64,000 nucleotides of DNA from Pseudarthrobacter sp. SSS035 (GTDB lineage: Bacteria; Actinomycetota; Actinomycetes; Actinomycetales; Micrococcaceae), in contig NZ_CP096882.1 of NCBI RefSeq assembly GCF_023273875.1, positions 2,356,001-2,420,000 of the forward strand, given 5' to 3'. The notes beneath the pieces are model-generated. The model was not told where the DNA came from. It made no database searches and saw nothing but the letters and a program-made list of their open reading frames with translations. The translations under genes were made by a program, and so were the position numbers. This document shows positions 16,746 through 25,564 of the stretch, piece by piece. The stretch's first letter is position 1; every line of letters begins with the position of its first letter.

Positions 16746-18341
16746 TCATGCGCCGGCCCATGGCAACGGGGCACCGGAAAGATCCACGTAGATGCTCTTT
16801 TGGCGCATGTAGGAGCGGATGCCGTCCCTGCCTTTTTCGGTTCCCAGACCGCTTTCCTTGATCCCGCTAAAGGGGGTGGCAATGCTGAACTGCTTGTACG
16901 TGTTGATCCAGACAGTGCCCGCAGCAACTGCGCGCGCAATGCGCCAGGCCCGCCGGTAGTCTGCCGTCCAGATGCCGCAGGCCAGGCCAAACACACTGTC
17001 GTTGGCCTGGGCGAGCAGATCAGCTTCATCATCAAAGGGAAGAACCACTGCCACAGGACCGAAGATCTCCTCCTGGCAGATCAGGTCGGAGTTGGTCACA
17101 CCGGCAATGATGGTGGGCAGGTAGTAGGCGCCCTGCTGTAGTTCCGCCTCCACCGGCCGTGCGCCGCCGCACAGGATCTGTGCTCCGGCTGCCCGTGCGT
17201 CCTCAACCATCTTTTCAACGGAATCCCTATGGGCGTGGGCAACAAGCGGTGCAACCTGCGTGCCCGCCTCGGTTCCTGGACCCACCCGCAGGGCTTTGGC
17301 CCCCTCGACCAAGCGCGCCAGGACGGTGTCATAGATGGCCCGCTGGATAAATATCCGCGAACCGGCGATGCAGCTCTGTCCGCTTGAGGAAAAGATTCCG
17401 TAGAGCACCCCCGCGACGGCTTGATCCAGGTCCGCGTCCGAAAAAACGATGGTTGGCGATTTTCCGCCCAGTTCCAGCGTGATCGGCATGATTTTCTCGG
17501 CCGCGATGCGGCCCAGCTGCCGGCCGGTCGAGGTGCCGCCGGTGAAGGAGACCTTGCCGACATCCCTGTGCCGTGCCAGCGCATCCCCGACGGTCCGTCC
17601 CGGGCCCGGAAGCACCGAAAGCAGACCCGAAGGCAATCCTGCCTCGTCACAGATCCGTGCCAGCAGCAGCGACACCCACGGGGCCCAGACCGGCGGTTTG
17701 ATCACGACGGCGTTGCCCGCAGCAAGTGCCGGGGCAACCTTTTGCGCGTCGCTGGCGATCGGGGAGTTCCATGGCGTGATGGCAGCTACCACGCCGATAT
17801 GTTCATAGGTGGAGATGCTCAGGTAGTCACCCCGCGGCGGGGTTAACGCGTCCTCCATAGTTTCCAGGGCTGACGCGGTGAAACGGAAGGTGGCAGCAGC
17901 GCTCATTGCCAGCCCACGTGTCTCTTTGAGGGTTTTACCGGTGTCCTGGGTCTGAAGAATAGCGATGCGGTCAGCATTGGCTTCGATAGCCGAACCGATC
18001 CTGTGCAGAACAGCAGCGCGTTCGTGCGGCAGCCTACGGGCCCAGCCGGACTCTTCAATGGCCGCCAGGCCGGCCGTAACTGCTAGATCAACATCGTCAA
18101 TGGTGGCACCATGGAGCGTCGCGAACACCTCTGACGTTGCGGGATTGACGGACTCGATCAGTGCCCCCGCGCCCCGGGTCCAGACCCCGCCGACATAAAT
18201 TTCGTCCAGCGTGTCCATGCCCGGTTCAGAGCCGAGGGTGGGGTCGAATCCTTCGGAGCCCGTACCCGCCGGCCGGTCCACGATGCCCGCGCTACTCTGC
18301 GTTGTCATCCTCAGGGTCCACCAATCTTCATAGTCACTCAT
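16746..18341 (-). CDS. aldehyde dehydrogenase
   Basis: A 531-aa NAD(P)-dependent aldehyde dehydrogenase, first gene of the operon. Catalytic residues are Glu290 (TLELGGKSP) and Cys324 (SSGQSCIAG), with the usual PWNSP and FTGG cofactor-domain motifs. It is longer than the usual 480-500 aa because of about 40 extra N-terminal residues. Internal ATGs at 18308 and 18218 are possible true starts. With RidA and the extradiol enzyme next door it could oxidise a muconic-semialdehyde-like product. Confidence 0.88.
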   Translation of the reverse strand: MSDYEDWWTLRMTTQSSAGIVDRPAGTGSEGFDPTLGSEPGMDTLDEIYVGGVWTRGAGALIESVNPATSEVFATLHGATIDDVDLAVTAGLAAIEESGWARRLPHERAAVLHRIGSAIEANADRIAILQTQDTGKTLKETRGLAMSAAATFRFTASALETMEDALTPPRGDYLSISTYEHIGVVAAITPWNSPIASDAQKVAPALAAGNAVVIKPPVWAPWVSLLLARICDEAGLPSGLLSVLPGPGRTVGDALARHRDVGKVSFTGGTSTGRQLGRIAAEKIMPITLELGGKSPTIVFSDADLDQAVAGVLYGIFSSSGQSCIAGSRIFIQRAIYDTVLARLVEGAKALRVGPGTEAGTQVAPLVAHAHRDSVEKMVEDARAAGAQILCGGARPVEAELQQGAYYLPTIIAGVTNSDLICQEEIFGPVAVVLPFDDEADLLAQANDSVFGLACGIWTADYRRAWRIARAVAAGTVWINTYKQFSIATPFSGIKESGLGTEKGRDGIRSYMRQKSIYVDLSGAPLPWAGA

Positions 18342-18717
18342 GCTGCCGTCGACGTTGTTCGCGGCTTGTCCCGCAGGTCGCGGGGGCGACCCGGAATGTG
18401 AACTAGGTCATGCCAAAGAATAACAGCACTAAGATACTTTGTGTCAAGGAAGTGGGGGCTTGACCTTTAAGCGCTAAGGAGATAGAACTAACGCAGTGGC
18501 ATGATCTTCACCACACTTGCCTACCTCGCCAGCCCGCGTATTTATGGCCGGGCCGACGGCGAGAGAGCACATGTCGGGCTTGAACGGAGAAAATCGCCAT
18601 GACGTAGCCTGCGAGCGTGCACCTCGTCCACGGCACTGGCTGGCGAGCCGCCGATGATGGTGGCATCCCCCCGCTTCGAGACTGAATTCGAAGCCCTCAC
18701 AACCTTAAGGATGTCCG
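18342..18717. promoter_or_regulatory. divergent promoter region, aldehyde dehydrogenase operon / MFS permease
   Basis: This 376-bp stretch without a gene separates the catabolic operon from its probable transporter and must hold both promoters. Loose inverted copies AGGTCATGCCA (near 18407) and TGGCATGATCT (near 18497) and a CCTTTAAGCGCTAAGG stretch near 18465 are possible regulator sites. None is strong, and no regulator gene lies beside the region. Confidence 0.4.
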
Positions 18718-20004
18718 ATGGAGACGATGATCGAACCCAAGAAGCAGGACGAGACCAAACCGAATTGGTGGGTACTTTGTCTCGCATGTGCCGCTGTAGT
18801 GCTCGATGGATACGACACGGTCGCGTTGGGCGTGTCCATACCGGCGATTGCGAAGGACTGGGGTGTTGAACCCTCGCACTTCACTCCTGCGCTCGCGCTG
18901 ACCAGCGCTGGAGTGGCTCTGGGGTATCTGGCGGTAGGGCGCCTCGTGGCCAAGCTCGGCACCAGAAACGTCATTTTTTCGGCGGTCGTGGTGTTCACTC
19001 TGGGTTCGCTGCTGACGGCGTGGTCAGATTCGATTATGGTGCTGACGATTCTACGTTTCGTAACCGGCCTGGGACTGGGTGCCGTGCTGCCGGCCGCTGT
19101 CTCCCATGCGACCGCAGTCAATCCCGGTCGTTTGCGTCAACCGATTGCGGTGGCCGTGATGACGGGCATCTCACTCGGGGCTCTCATTGCAGGGCTGGCC
19201 GGGAGCGGTATCGTGAGCGCATTCGGGTGGGAATGGGTGTTCATTGTCGGAGCTATCGCTTCTGCTGTACTTCTGCCGTTCCTGTGGTTTGGATTGTCCG
19301 GTAGCCACGTATCGAGCACGCCCAACGACGCGGCTGAGGCCAAGCACCATGCGTCAGTTGCGCGTCTGTTCGATGCTTCCGTACGAAGCAGAACGATTCT
19401 CCTGTGGGCTTTTTCGTTCCTCATCTTCGCCGTGTTCTACGTGTTCTCGTCGTGGTTGCCGACCCTGCTCACCAGCTACGGCTTCAGCACCGGTCTAGCA
19501 CCGCTGGGGTCCGCGTCCCTGGGCATAGGAAGCATCGTCGGTGCCTGCGTACTAATCCTCGGGTCGAGTCGATACCGGATGACGTCGGTCCTGGCTGGAA
19601 CCTCGGCAGCAGCGATCGTGTTCCTTGTCATCTCTGCATTCCTCGGCCCGGACAAAGCGCTGCTGCTGCTGGTGTTCGGTGGCGTCGGCCTCGGACTTCA
19701 GGCCGGCATGATCGGCCAGGCCGCGGTGGCAGTGACGCTGTACCCCCAAGCAACGGTGACTGCCGGCATCGGCTGGGCGGCTTCAATGGGCCGACTCGGA
19801 TCGGTTGTCGGCCCGATCTTCGGCGGCGTCCTCATCGGACTCGGCGTGGATACCAGCATCATCGTTCTCTCAGTATGCGTGCCCGTGATCATCGCTCTGG
19901 TGTTGGTGCTGATTCTAGGGCGGATCACAGCAGCCAAAGCGCGGATTTCGATGTCAGCACACCTGGCGAAATCGCCTCACCGCGCCGCCTCGGACCTAGC
20001 GTAG
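18718..20004 (+). CDS. MFS transporter, aromatic acid:H+ symporter (AAHS)-like
   Basis: A 428-aa major facilitator with 12 predicted membrane helices. Helix 1 carries the AAHS-type acidic motif (VLDGYDTVALGVSIPAI), and the loop between helices 2 and 3 has GRLVAKLGTRN. AAHS proteins such as PcaK and BenK import benzoate-like acids with protons. Being divergent from the Rieske/extradiol operon, it is the likely importer of that pathway's substrate. A strong terminator follows. Confidence 0.88.
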   Translation: METMIEPKKQDETKPNWWVLCLACAAVVLDGYDTVALGVSIPAIAKDWGVEPSHFTPALALTSAGVALGYLAVGRLVAKLGTRNVIFSAVVVFTLGSLLTAWSDSIMVLTILRFVTGLGLGAVLPAAVSHATAVNPGRLRQPIAVAVMTGISLGALIAGLAGSGIVSAFGWEWVFIVGAIASAVLLPFLWFGLSGSHVSSTPNDAAEAKHHASVARLFDASVRSRTILLWAFSFLIFAVFYVFSSWLPTLLTSYGFSTGLAPLGSASLGIGSIVGACVLILGSSRYRMTSVLAGTSAAAIVFLVISAFLGPDKALLLLVFGGVGLGLQAGMIGQAAVAVTLYPQATVTAGIGWAASMGRLGSVVGPIFGGVLIGLGVDTSIIVLSVCVPVIIALVLVLILGRITAAKARISMSAHLAKSPHRAASDLA

Positions 20005-20011
20005 TCCGTGC

Positions 20012-20054
20012 CCCGCACTGCCCCTTCGACAACGACCTGGAGGGGCAGTGCGGG
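20012..20054 (+). terminator. terminator of the MFS gene
   Basis: CCCGCACTGCCCCT pairs with AGGGGCAGTGCGGG across a 15-base loop, 8 bp after the MFS stop codon. Confidence 0.75.
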
Positions 20055-20163
20055 ACTATATACATAGGTTGAATCCTCATTCTCGTGCCGCCAGTGGAAT
20101 GCTTCCCAGACACTTCAAGGCAAGGAAGAAGTCCGCCCGATCAGACGCGGATTAGCGGACTGG

Positions 20164-20454
20164 ATGGGTTGGAACGAAGGGCTGTGGGCGCTGTTGGTCC
20201 TGCTCGCTGCCGCCATGATGGCCTGCGGGCTGGCCGCCTCGTTCAATTTCATCGTCCGGTCACCAACGCACGCAGTGGGGCACCGGCTGGTACTGCTCGG
20301 CGCACTCGCTTTTGCGGCCACGGCCGTGTGGGCGCGGCTTCGGGGGAGGCCCATATGGGGCTCGGTCCTGACGGGCCTCCGCGCGGTGGTGGTGGGCGGG
20401 CTGGCATATGAGCTTCCCGACGGCTTGTACGCCCACCTCCCAAAGCAGCGGTGA
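20164..20454 (+). CDS. small membrane protein of unknown function
   Basis: A 96-aa reading frame with GC-rich third codon positions typical of real genes here. It has a hydrophobic helix near the N-terminus (LWALLVLLAAAMMACGLAA), a second at about 40-58, and a shorter hydrophobic stretch near the C-terminus. No family is recognised. It lacks a strong ribosome site and stands directly upstream of a TetR fragment, so it may belong to a partly decayed unit. Confidence 0.5.
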   Translation: MGWNEGLWALLVLLAAAMMACGLAASFNFIVRSPTHAVGHRLVLLGALAFAATAVWARLRGRPIWGSVLTGLRAVVVGGLAYELPDGLYAHLPKQR

Positions 20455-20459
20455 TCAGT

Positions 20460-20608
20460 GCCTCATAGGCTTCCCTACGCTGGTGAGGATCTTTCTGATG
20501 ATTTACGACGGAGCCGCCATTCAATACATGACCGACCCGAAGGCTACCGATCACCGCGCCCAGTTCTTCATGATGATTGATGCACTGTTGATCAAGGCCG
20601 GCGTCTAA
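20460..20608 (+). pseudogene. C-terminal fragment of a TetR-type regulator
   Basis: About 48 codons ending IDALLIKAGV read like the last two helices of a TetR ligand-binding domain (RIFLMIYDGAAIQYMTDP). No DNA-binding domain is found upstream, where a different gene lies. It is therefore a remnant, left when the 5' part of the gene was lost. Confidence 0.55.
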
Positions 20609-20621
20609 GCGCGCTGACGCG

Positions 20622-20663
20622 CCGTACACCCTCTGCTGCCGCCAGGTAGCAGAGGGTGTACGG
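20622..20663. terminator. hairpin terminator
   Basis: A 16-bp perfect stem (CCGTACACCCTCTGCT and complement) with a 10-base loop, between the TetR fragment and the convergent YcnI gene. Confidence 0.75.
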
Positions 20664-20719
20664 GCCCTAGGAGCAGGCAGGGCTCGCCCATGACAGAGCC
20701 GCCCGCCAGTCTTCCGGTG

Positions 20720-21445
20720 TTAGCCCTTGTCGACCCTGCGGGTCTTGGCCAGCGCGGTTGCTCCGGCGGCCAGACCCAGCAGGCCGGTGCCCAGGCCTGC
20801 CCATCCAAGGGCCGCAGAGCCGGCATCGTGGGACACGGCAGAGGTAGCCGATGCCGCCTCAATATCTGCGGTTGCTTCGGCGCCGTGCGCACCTGCCGGA
20901 GGGGTGGTGATGAAGGAAGGCGCGGGATGCTCGGGCTTCGCTTGGCCGGCAACTGCCGCCTCACTCCAGTTCACAACTGTTCCGTCGGAGTACGTTTGGG
21001 CTGCCGGCAGCAGCACGGTATTTCCTGCGTGCGGCAACCGGCCCACTGAGATAGAAAAGGTCTGGTACTGCCGCTGGGAAATCTGATGCGCCTCATCTGC
21101 TGTCCATACAACAGAGGCCGGAGCTTTCGTGATCGTTGCGCCCTTGACAGTTATTGGAGCTGCAAGCTCTGCTTCCAGGACCTCGACCGTCCAGCCATCC
21201 ATCGGTTTGACCGACACGGACGTGAAGGGCGTTTCGGATGGGAGGGTGACTGTGAGTTTGGTCGTCTTGGCCGTTTGGGATTCGTTGGGGACCCGGAATG
21301 TCAGTTGGGAGAAACCACCTTCAGATGTTGAATCAGGTGTAACGCCGACGTGTGCTGACGCGGCTCCAGCGCCGAAGGTCATCAAACAGGTTGCAACGGC
21401 CAGAACCGCGGCTGTCTTGGGCGTGCGGCCGGTTGAAGAGTTCAT
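20720..21445 (-). CDS. YcnI family copper-associated surface protein (DUF1775)
   Basis: A 241-aa exported protein. A signal peptide (AVLAVATCLMTFGAGAASA) is cleaved just before an N-terminal histidine, AHVGVTPDS, the copper-brace position of YcnI domains. The DUF1775 domain fills about residues 32-165. A linker then leads to one C-terminal membrane helix (LGWAGLGTGLLGLAAGATAL) and a basic tail. YcnI proteins bind Cu(II) outside the cell. Its place downstream of a copper amine oxidase and a DUF5134 gene suggests a role in copper supply, which is inference. Confidence 0.88.
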   Translation of the reverse strand: MNSSTGRTPKTAAVLAVATCLMTFGAGAASAHVGVTPDSTSEGGFSQLTFRVPNESQTAKTTKLTVTLPSETPFTSVSVKPMDGWTVEVLEAELAAPITVKGATITKAPASVVWTADEAHQISQRQYQTFSISVGRLPHAGNTVLLPAAQTYSDGTVVNWSEAAVAGQAKPEHPAPSFITTPPAGAHGAEATADIEAASATSAVSHDAGSAALGWAGLGTGLLGLAAGATALAKTRRVDKG

Positions 21446-21558
21446 CGTGATTGCCTTTCTCAGAGCGGTGTCACGGGCTCCGAACCGGACGCCGCGCCGA
21501 TGGGTATTAAGGAAGCTGCGTCCACATTCGGATCTTATGACCGCCCGCTTTTTTGGTA

Positions 21559-21594
21559 CCAGGGCCTTCCGCGTTGGGCAACGGAAGGCCCTGG
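21559..21594 (-). terminator. terminator after DUF5134
   Basis: CCAGGGCCTTCCG pairs with CGGAAGGCCCTGG across a 10-base loop. It lies in the 313-bp gap between DUF5134 and YcnI; the rest of the gap shows nothing clear apart from the YcnI promoter region. Confidence 0.7.
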
Positions 21595-21758
21595 GGTCTG
21601 CTGCGCTCAGTCGGTCTCAGGTCCGGTGCAGAAGAAGCACTCCCCGGCCTCGAGGCTTGAGTCGCAAGTCTTTTCTATGAGGGTGGATCGCTCGGCGTTG
21701 GATAGGGCTCGGGTTTTCGCGACGCACTGTGTTGCTTGTGGGCGATCAATTGCCAGGG

Positions 21759-22415
21759 TCATGACATGGTGGCAAACATCATGGCCATGACGGCGGCGCC
21801 GAGAGCTTCCAGCCCGTGTTCTGCACGGACGGAAAGCCGCGAGGCCGCCGTGTCGCGGAGAGTGGTTTTCGTTACCCGGAAACGCACTAAAAGGAGAATG
21901 AAAACCACTGCCGCAGCTCCGAATAATACTGTCAGCAGGATCGCGAGACCGGGTGAGTGGTCAAAGGTTGCTGCAGCCGTGCTTGGGGCTGCGGCTGCCA
22001 TCGAGTGATGGGCGTTGGGCATTGACATTCCGCCTGCCGGAACGTGGCCGGTGGTGACCTGACCCATCATGGCAATCATGACCGCAGCGCCAGCCATGCT
22101 GAGGCTGTGGTACAGGCATTTTAGCCGCCCTTGGTTACCCGCGCAGAGTATTTTGAATTCCGGCCGGGCGACCGCCTGGATGACAAACCACAGTGCCGCG
22201 GCGGTAAGGACTGCAATCTGGGCGAGCATGGTCGCCGGCACAAGGTTCCACAGCATGGCAGCCATCAGGACGTTCATGAGGGCATGGAATCCTTTGTTGA
22301 CCCGGTCCGTGAGTTGGCGGGACCGTGTCGCCTGCAGGAGCTGATAGCTTCCGCTAAGCAGCAGGACGGCCGTGAGGGTCCAGGTAATTGCGGGGGTATT
22401 GAACACGCGGATCAC
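21759..22415 (-). CDS. DUF5134 family membrane protein (copy 1)
   Basis: A 218-aa membrane protein with about five hydrophobic helices and a Met/His-rich loop (residues 117-140: GHVPAGGMSMPNAHHSM) of the kind that can bind copper. The start is GTG (M-I-R-V-F-N), shared with the paralogue at 57202-57870. It lies immediately downstream of the copper amine oxidase, beyond that gene's terminator, with YcnI next. The family function is unknown; copper handling for the oxidase is a reasonable guess from its repeated company. Confidence 0.75.
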   Translation of the reverse strand: MIRVFNTPAITWTLTAVLLLSGSYQLLQATRSRQLTDRVNKGFHALMNVLMAAMLWNLVPATMLAQIAVLTAAALWFVIQAVARPEFKILCAGNQGRLKCLYHSLSMAGAAVMIAMMGQVTTGHVPAGGMSMPNAHHSMAAAAPSTAAATFDHSPGLAILLTVLFGAAAVVFILLLVRFRVTKTTLRDTAASRLSVRAEHGLEALGAAVMAMMFATMS

Positions 22416-22447
22416 GCTCTCACTACTGGATTTGGGTTAGTTAAGGG

Positions 22448-22489
22448 GGCGGTCCCCCGGTGCAGCTGGCGCAGCACCGGGGGACCGCC
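22448..22489 (-). terminator. terminator of the amine oxidase operon
   Basis: GGCGGTCCCCCGGTGC pairs with GCACCGGGGGACCGCC across a 10-base loop, about 60 bp past the amine oxidase stop. Confidence 0.8.
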
Positions 22490-22546
22490 GGTTTAAGACT
22501 GTTCCTGCTCGTTAGCTCCAGCAGGGACGCCTTGTTGGTTCAGCAC

Positions 22547-24490
22547 TTAGTCGGTGCTGCAGCACTTTTCGGTGGTGGTGGTGGTGGTGGGTTCGATTTT
22601 GGTGGGGAGGTTGAGGGTGGGGTTTTGGTCGAAGAAGCCGTGGGGTTCGAGCATGAAGCCGATGTTTTGGCGGGGCATGATGGGCCAGTCTTCGAGGCGG
22701 ACGACGTGGTGCATGCCGAAGGTGTACCAGACTACGAGGTCTTGGTCGACGATGTTCCGGTCTTTTTGGGTCCAGATGTGCAGGCCGTCGTCGGCGCCGG
22801 TGGCTTGGTTGGGGAATTCGCCGGCGGCGAACCGTTCGGTGCGGTCGTAGGCGGTGACCCAGAGGTTGTTGCGGGCGAATTGGGCTCGTTTGCTGACGTA
22901 GGATTCGTCGCCGGCGGCCAGTTGGATACCGTCGGTGGGGATGAGGCGGTAGGCGACGGGTTCGTCCACGATGTTCTTGCTGTCGCGGTTGGCGATTTTC
23001 CAGAAGCGGTGTTTGGAGGAGTCGGTTTTCCGGATGGCGGCTTGTTCGGTTTCGAGTAGCCGGTCCACTGCCATGAAGGCGGTGTGGGTGGGGTTGTCTT
23101 CGGGGATTTCCATGTCTACTTCGTAGACGGCGTTGTTCGGGCCGTCGATTTCGAAGTCCATGCGGACGTTGAACATGTGTTGGTGGATGGGTGCGTAGAG
23201 GCCGTCGTTGTTCAGGGTCTGGCCGTAGGGGCTTTTCTCGCCGGGTTTCTGGCCGGCGGTGGAGAGGATGCCGGTGGCTTTGACGAGGAATTCGATGCTG
23301 CCGTCGAGGAAGAGGTGCCAGTAGAAGGCGTATTCGTAGTTGGCGACGGTGGCGATGAAGGAGATGACGAGTTTGCGGCTGCGGCGGGTTTCGGTGGTGC
23401 CTTCGCGGAAGTCGAAGTGCTTCCAGAGGATGGAGTCGTCTTCTTCGTGCATGCAGATGGCGTTTTCGATGGTCAGCGGGTTGCCGTGGCTGTCGGCGGT
23501 GATGCCGTCGAAGTATTTGATTTCGCCGAGGCAGTCGCAGCCCAGGGTGAGGGAGTTGGCCATGTTGCCGATGTTGTATTCGCCGGAGTCGAAGGCGTTC
23601 TTTTTGGCCTGGACGGGGGCGGTGTCGCCATAGGGGACGACCATTTCGGAGAGTGAGGCGCGGTTGATCACGGGGCGCTCCACACCCTTGTTGCGGAACT
23701 TCAGCTGGTGCAGGACCAGGCCTTCGCGGGGGGTGAAGCCGACGCGGAAGGACCAGTCGGCCCACTGGACGTGGTTGCCGGTGACGGTGAAGGAAGCGCC
23801 TTCGGGCTGGGTGATGGAGATCGGTTTGAGGTCGGTGCGGGCGGGGCCGACGTATTTGGGCAGGTAGTTGCCGCTGGCGGACGGGACCGGGATGGCCTGG
23901 TCGTCTTCGAGTTTGACGACTTCGCCGGAGTTCAGGTCCACGATGACGATGAAGTTCTCGATCGGGTGTGCGTAGGGGCTGTCGTCGGCCTCCTGACGGA
24001 CGAAGACCAGGGCGCGCATCAGGCGGCGGCCTTCGTTGTCTTCACCGAAGTAGCCCACGGACCAGGGTTCGAAGCAGACCAGGTCCATGTTGTTGATGCC
24101 GCGCTTGGCGAGGGCGGCCTGGACTTCGGGGTTTTTCCGGCAGGCTTCTTCACCTTCGGCGAATTCGTCGAGCATGAAGGGCGGGTGGACGTTCTCGGCC
24201 AGTTTCGTCCATTTCGAGACGATGCCCGAGTCCAGGTCCACGATCGCTTCGTAGGCGCGGTTCTCGGCGCGGTTGACCAGGACGGCGTCTGCTTCGCGGG
24301 CCGTGGCGGCGCCGGAGCGGAGCAGTTCCTTGTCCGGTTCGCGCAGTTCAACGCTGATGAAGCGGAACGACTCCGCGGCGGCCGGGCCGTCTTTCAGGAT
24401 GGCCGACGCCCGGGAAATCTCCTCACGGGACAACGGGTCGAGAGGGTGCGAAACCCCTACAACGTTCTGGACTTCAGTGTTCAGAGTCAT
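22547..24490 (-). CDS. copper/TPQ primary amine oxidase (methylamine/histamine oxidase type), copy 1
   Basis: A 647-aa copper amine oxidase converting a primary amine to aldehyde, ammonia and H2O2. Tyr385 in N-Y-E-Y is the precursor of topaquinone and Asp301 (DSGEYNIG) the catalytic base. Copper ligands are His436 and His438 (HQH) plus His595 (MHH). It closely resembles the Arthrobacter methylamine/histamine oxidases. Last gene of the cupin/dmm operon, 75 bp after the DUF3445 gene, with an AAGGAG ribosome site. Beside a demethylase and RuMP genes, methylamine is the likely substrate. The last 1.07 kb is almost identical to the second copy. Confidence 0.93.
   Translation of the reverse strand: MTLNTEVQNVVGVSHPLDPLSREEISRASAILKDGPAAAESFRFISVELREPDKELLRSGAATAREADAVLVNRAENRAYEAIVDLDSGIVSKWTKLAENVHPPFMLDEFAEGEEACRKNPEVQAALAKRGINNMDLVCFEPWSVGYFGEDNEGRRLMRALVFVRQEADDSPYAHPIENFIVIVDLNSGEVVKLEDDQAIPVPSASGNYLPKYVGPARTDLKPISITQPEGASFTVTGNHVQWADWSFRVGFTPREGLVLHQLKFRNKGVERPVINRASLSEMVVPYGDTAPVQAKKNAFDSGEYNIGNMANSLTLGCDCLGEIKYFDGITADSHGNPLTIENAICMHEEDDSILWKHFDFREGTTETRRSRKLVISFIATVANYEYAFYWHLFLDGSIEFLVKATGILSTAGQKPGEKSPYGQTLNNDGLYAPIHQHMFNVRMDFEIDGPNNAVYEVDMEIPEDNPTHTAFMAVDRLLETEQAAIRKTDSSKHRFWKIANRDSKNIVDEPVAYRLIPTDGIQLAAGDESYVSKRAQFARNNLWVTAYDRTERFAAGEFPNQATGADDGLHIWTQKDRNIVDQDLVVWYTFGMHHVVRLEDWPIMPRQNIGFMLEPHGFFDQNPTLNLPTKIEPTTTTTTEKCCSTD
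22603..23668 (-). repeat. 1,066-bp near-identical repeat (copy 1), within amine oxidase
   Basis: By eye this segment differs from 59692-60757 at only four positions (22832, 23189, 23192, 23201). The flanking parts of the two genes differ often. Both copies lie in the same orientation, 37.1 kb apart. Confidence 0.9.
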
Positions 24491-24565
24491 GGTTTCTCCT
24501 TGTTTCCTTGTCTAAAAAGAGGGTTCTTGTTGGCTTGCGGGCCAGGGACGCTGGTTGGCCGCTGG

Positions 24566-25564
24566 TTAGCTGGCCAGCAGCCAGTCAGATGCCGCTTTGC
24601 GGTACCTGTTGATGCCCTTGTACTCGGCCATGTCTTCCGGGAGTTCGGCCAAAACGCGGCCCACGGTCTCCCGCCAGACGGGGACCCGGGCAATGTCGGC
24701 GAGCGACAGAAGGTAGGTCCGGACCAGGAACAGGATCGCCCCGGAGTGGGGGAGGCGGATGAGGTGCTGGACCTCCACCCGCAGGTGGACTCTGTCCGGG
24801 AGGGCGGGATCGTCGGCGATGGTGCCGCGATCCGGTGCCCAGTTGGGATAGGTTTCGGTGGAGGTGTCCAGACGCCGGTCGATGGTTAAGGTCCAGTTGG
24901 TCCGCCGGTACTGCTCGCCGGGCTGCAGCCTCAAGAGGAATTGCTCGGCCCGGCTGACGATCTTCTCCTCGTGCACCCGTGGGACGGGGCCATGGATTTC
25001 GTGGAATTTCATGCCGGTATCGAATCCGAGGGACCAGTCGGCGGCGAAGGTGACGAGTCCGGCGTCGAGCCATAGAGCATCCTCGCGCTGGTCAAGAAAG
25101 ACCATGTCGTCCTGGATCTGGCTGCCGAGGAACCGCAACGGGCCCCCCGGCAGGGAACTGTCGTCTCCGATGGTGAATTCCACCTCGAGGTCCTGCAGGC
25201 CGTTCCGCCAGCGGCAATTATTTCCGTCCCGGTGGAAGGACATACTGTCCGGGTTTTCTTCCGCCATTGCGGGCAGCAGGGTACCGATGGCGTCCCACAC
25301 GGCTGGCCGCATGTGCGGGAGGACCTGGATTCGTGAGGGATCCCGGTCCAGCACCTCGCCGCGTTCCTTGACGTCTGAAAGGTAGTGCTCGTCGATGTCC
25401 AGCAGCCGGCCGCCCCACTCGCCGGCTTCAGTCGTCACTACCTTGCGGGACGGTTCGACGTTGGCGCTGTAGCGGTAACTGTCACCGGAATAGGGAAAGG
25501 GAAAGTGCTTGATCCGATCCGGGAGGGCCGCGGTGACCGGGTCCGTGTCAATGATGGTGCTCAA
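24566..25564 (-). CDS. heme-dependent oxidative N-demethylase alpha subunit family (DUF3445)
   Basis: A 332-aa member of the DUF3445 family, known as the heme-binding subunit of oxidative N-demethylases and dimethylamine monooxygenase. These enzymes remove a methyl group from an amine as formaldehyde using O2 and NAD(P)H. Recognisable features are the MSFHRDGNN region, the central domain and the late helix GAILFLVRTYLLSL. The start appears to be TTG, overlapping the reductase stop (TTGA), with GGAG 8 bp upstream. It is followed by the amine oxidase, which would consume the resulting primary amine. Confidence 0.87.
   Translation of the reverse strand: MSTIIDTDPVTAALPDRIKHFPFPYSGDSYRYSANVEPSRKVVTTEAGEWGGRLLDIDEHYLSDVKERGEVLDRDPSRIQVLPHMRPAVWDAIGTLLPAMAEENPDSMSFHRDGNNCRWRNGLQDLEVEFTIGDDSSLPGGPLRFLGSQIQDDMVFLDQREDALWLDAGLVTFAADWSLGFDTGMKFHEIHGPVPRVHEEKIVSRAEQFLLRLQPGEQYRRTNWTLTIDRRLDTSTETYPNWAPDRGTIADDPALPDRVHLRVEVQHLIRLPHSGAILFLVRTYLLSLADIARVPVWRETVGRVLAELPEDMAEYKGINRYRKAASDWLLAS

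Noticed and set aside
23084..23656. Long open frames on the strand opposite the amine oxidases (also 60173-60745 and others)
   Set aside because: They mirror the strong codon bias of the oxidase genes, give low-complexity Gly/Val/Asp/Glu-rich proteins and lack ribosome sites.
22547..24490. The two amine oxidases as phenylethylamine oxidases
   Set aside because: Length, N-terminus and TPQ context (N-Y-E-Y rather than N-Y-D-Y) fit the methylamine/histamine oxidase branch better.
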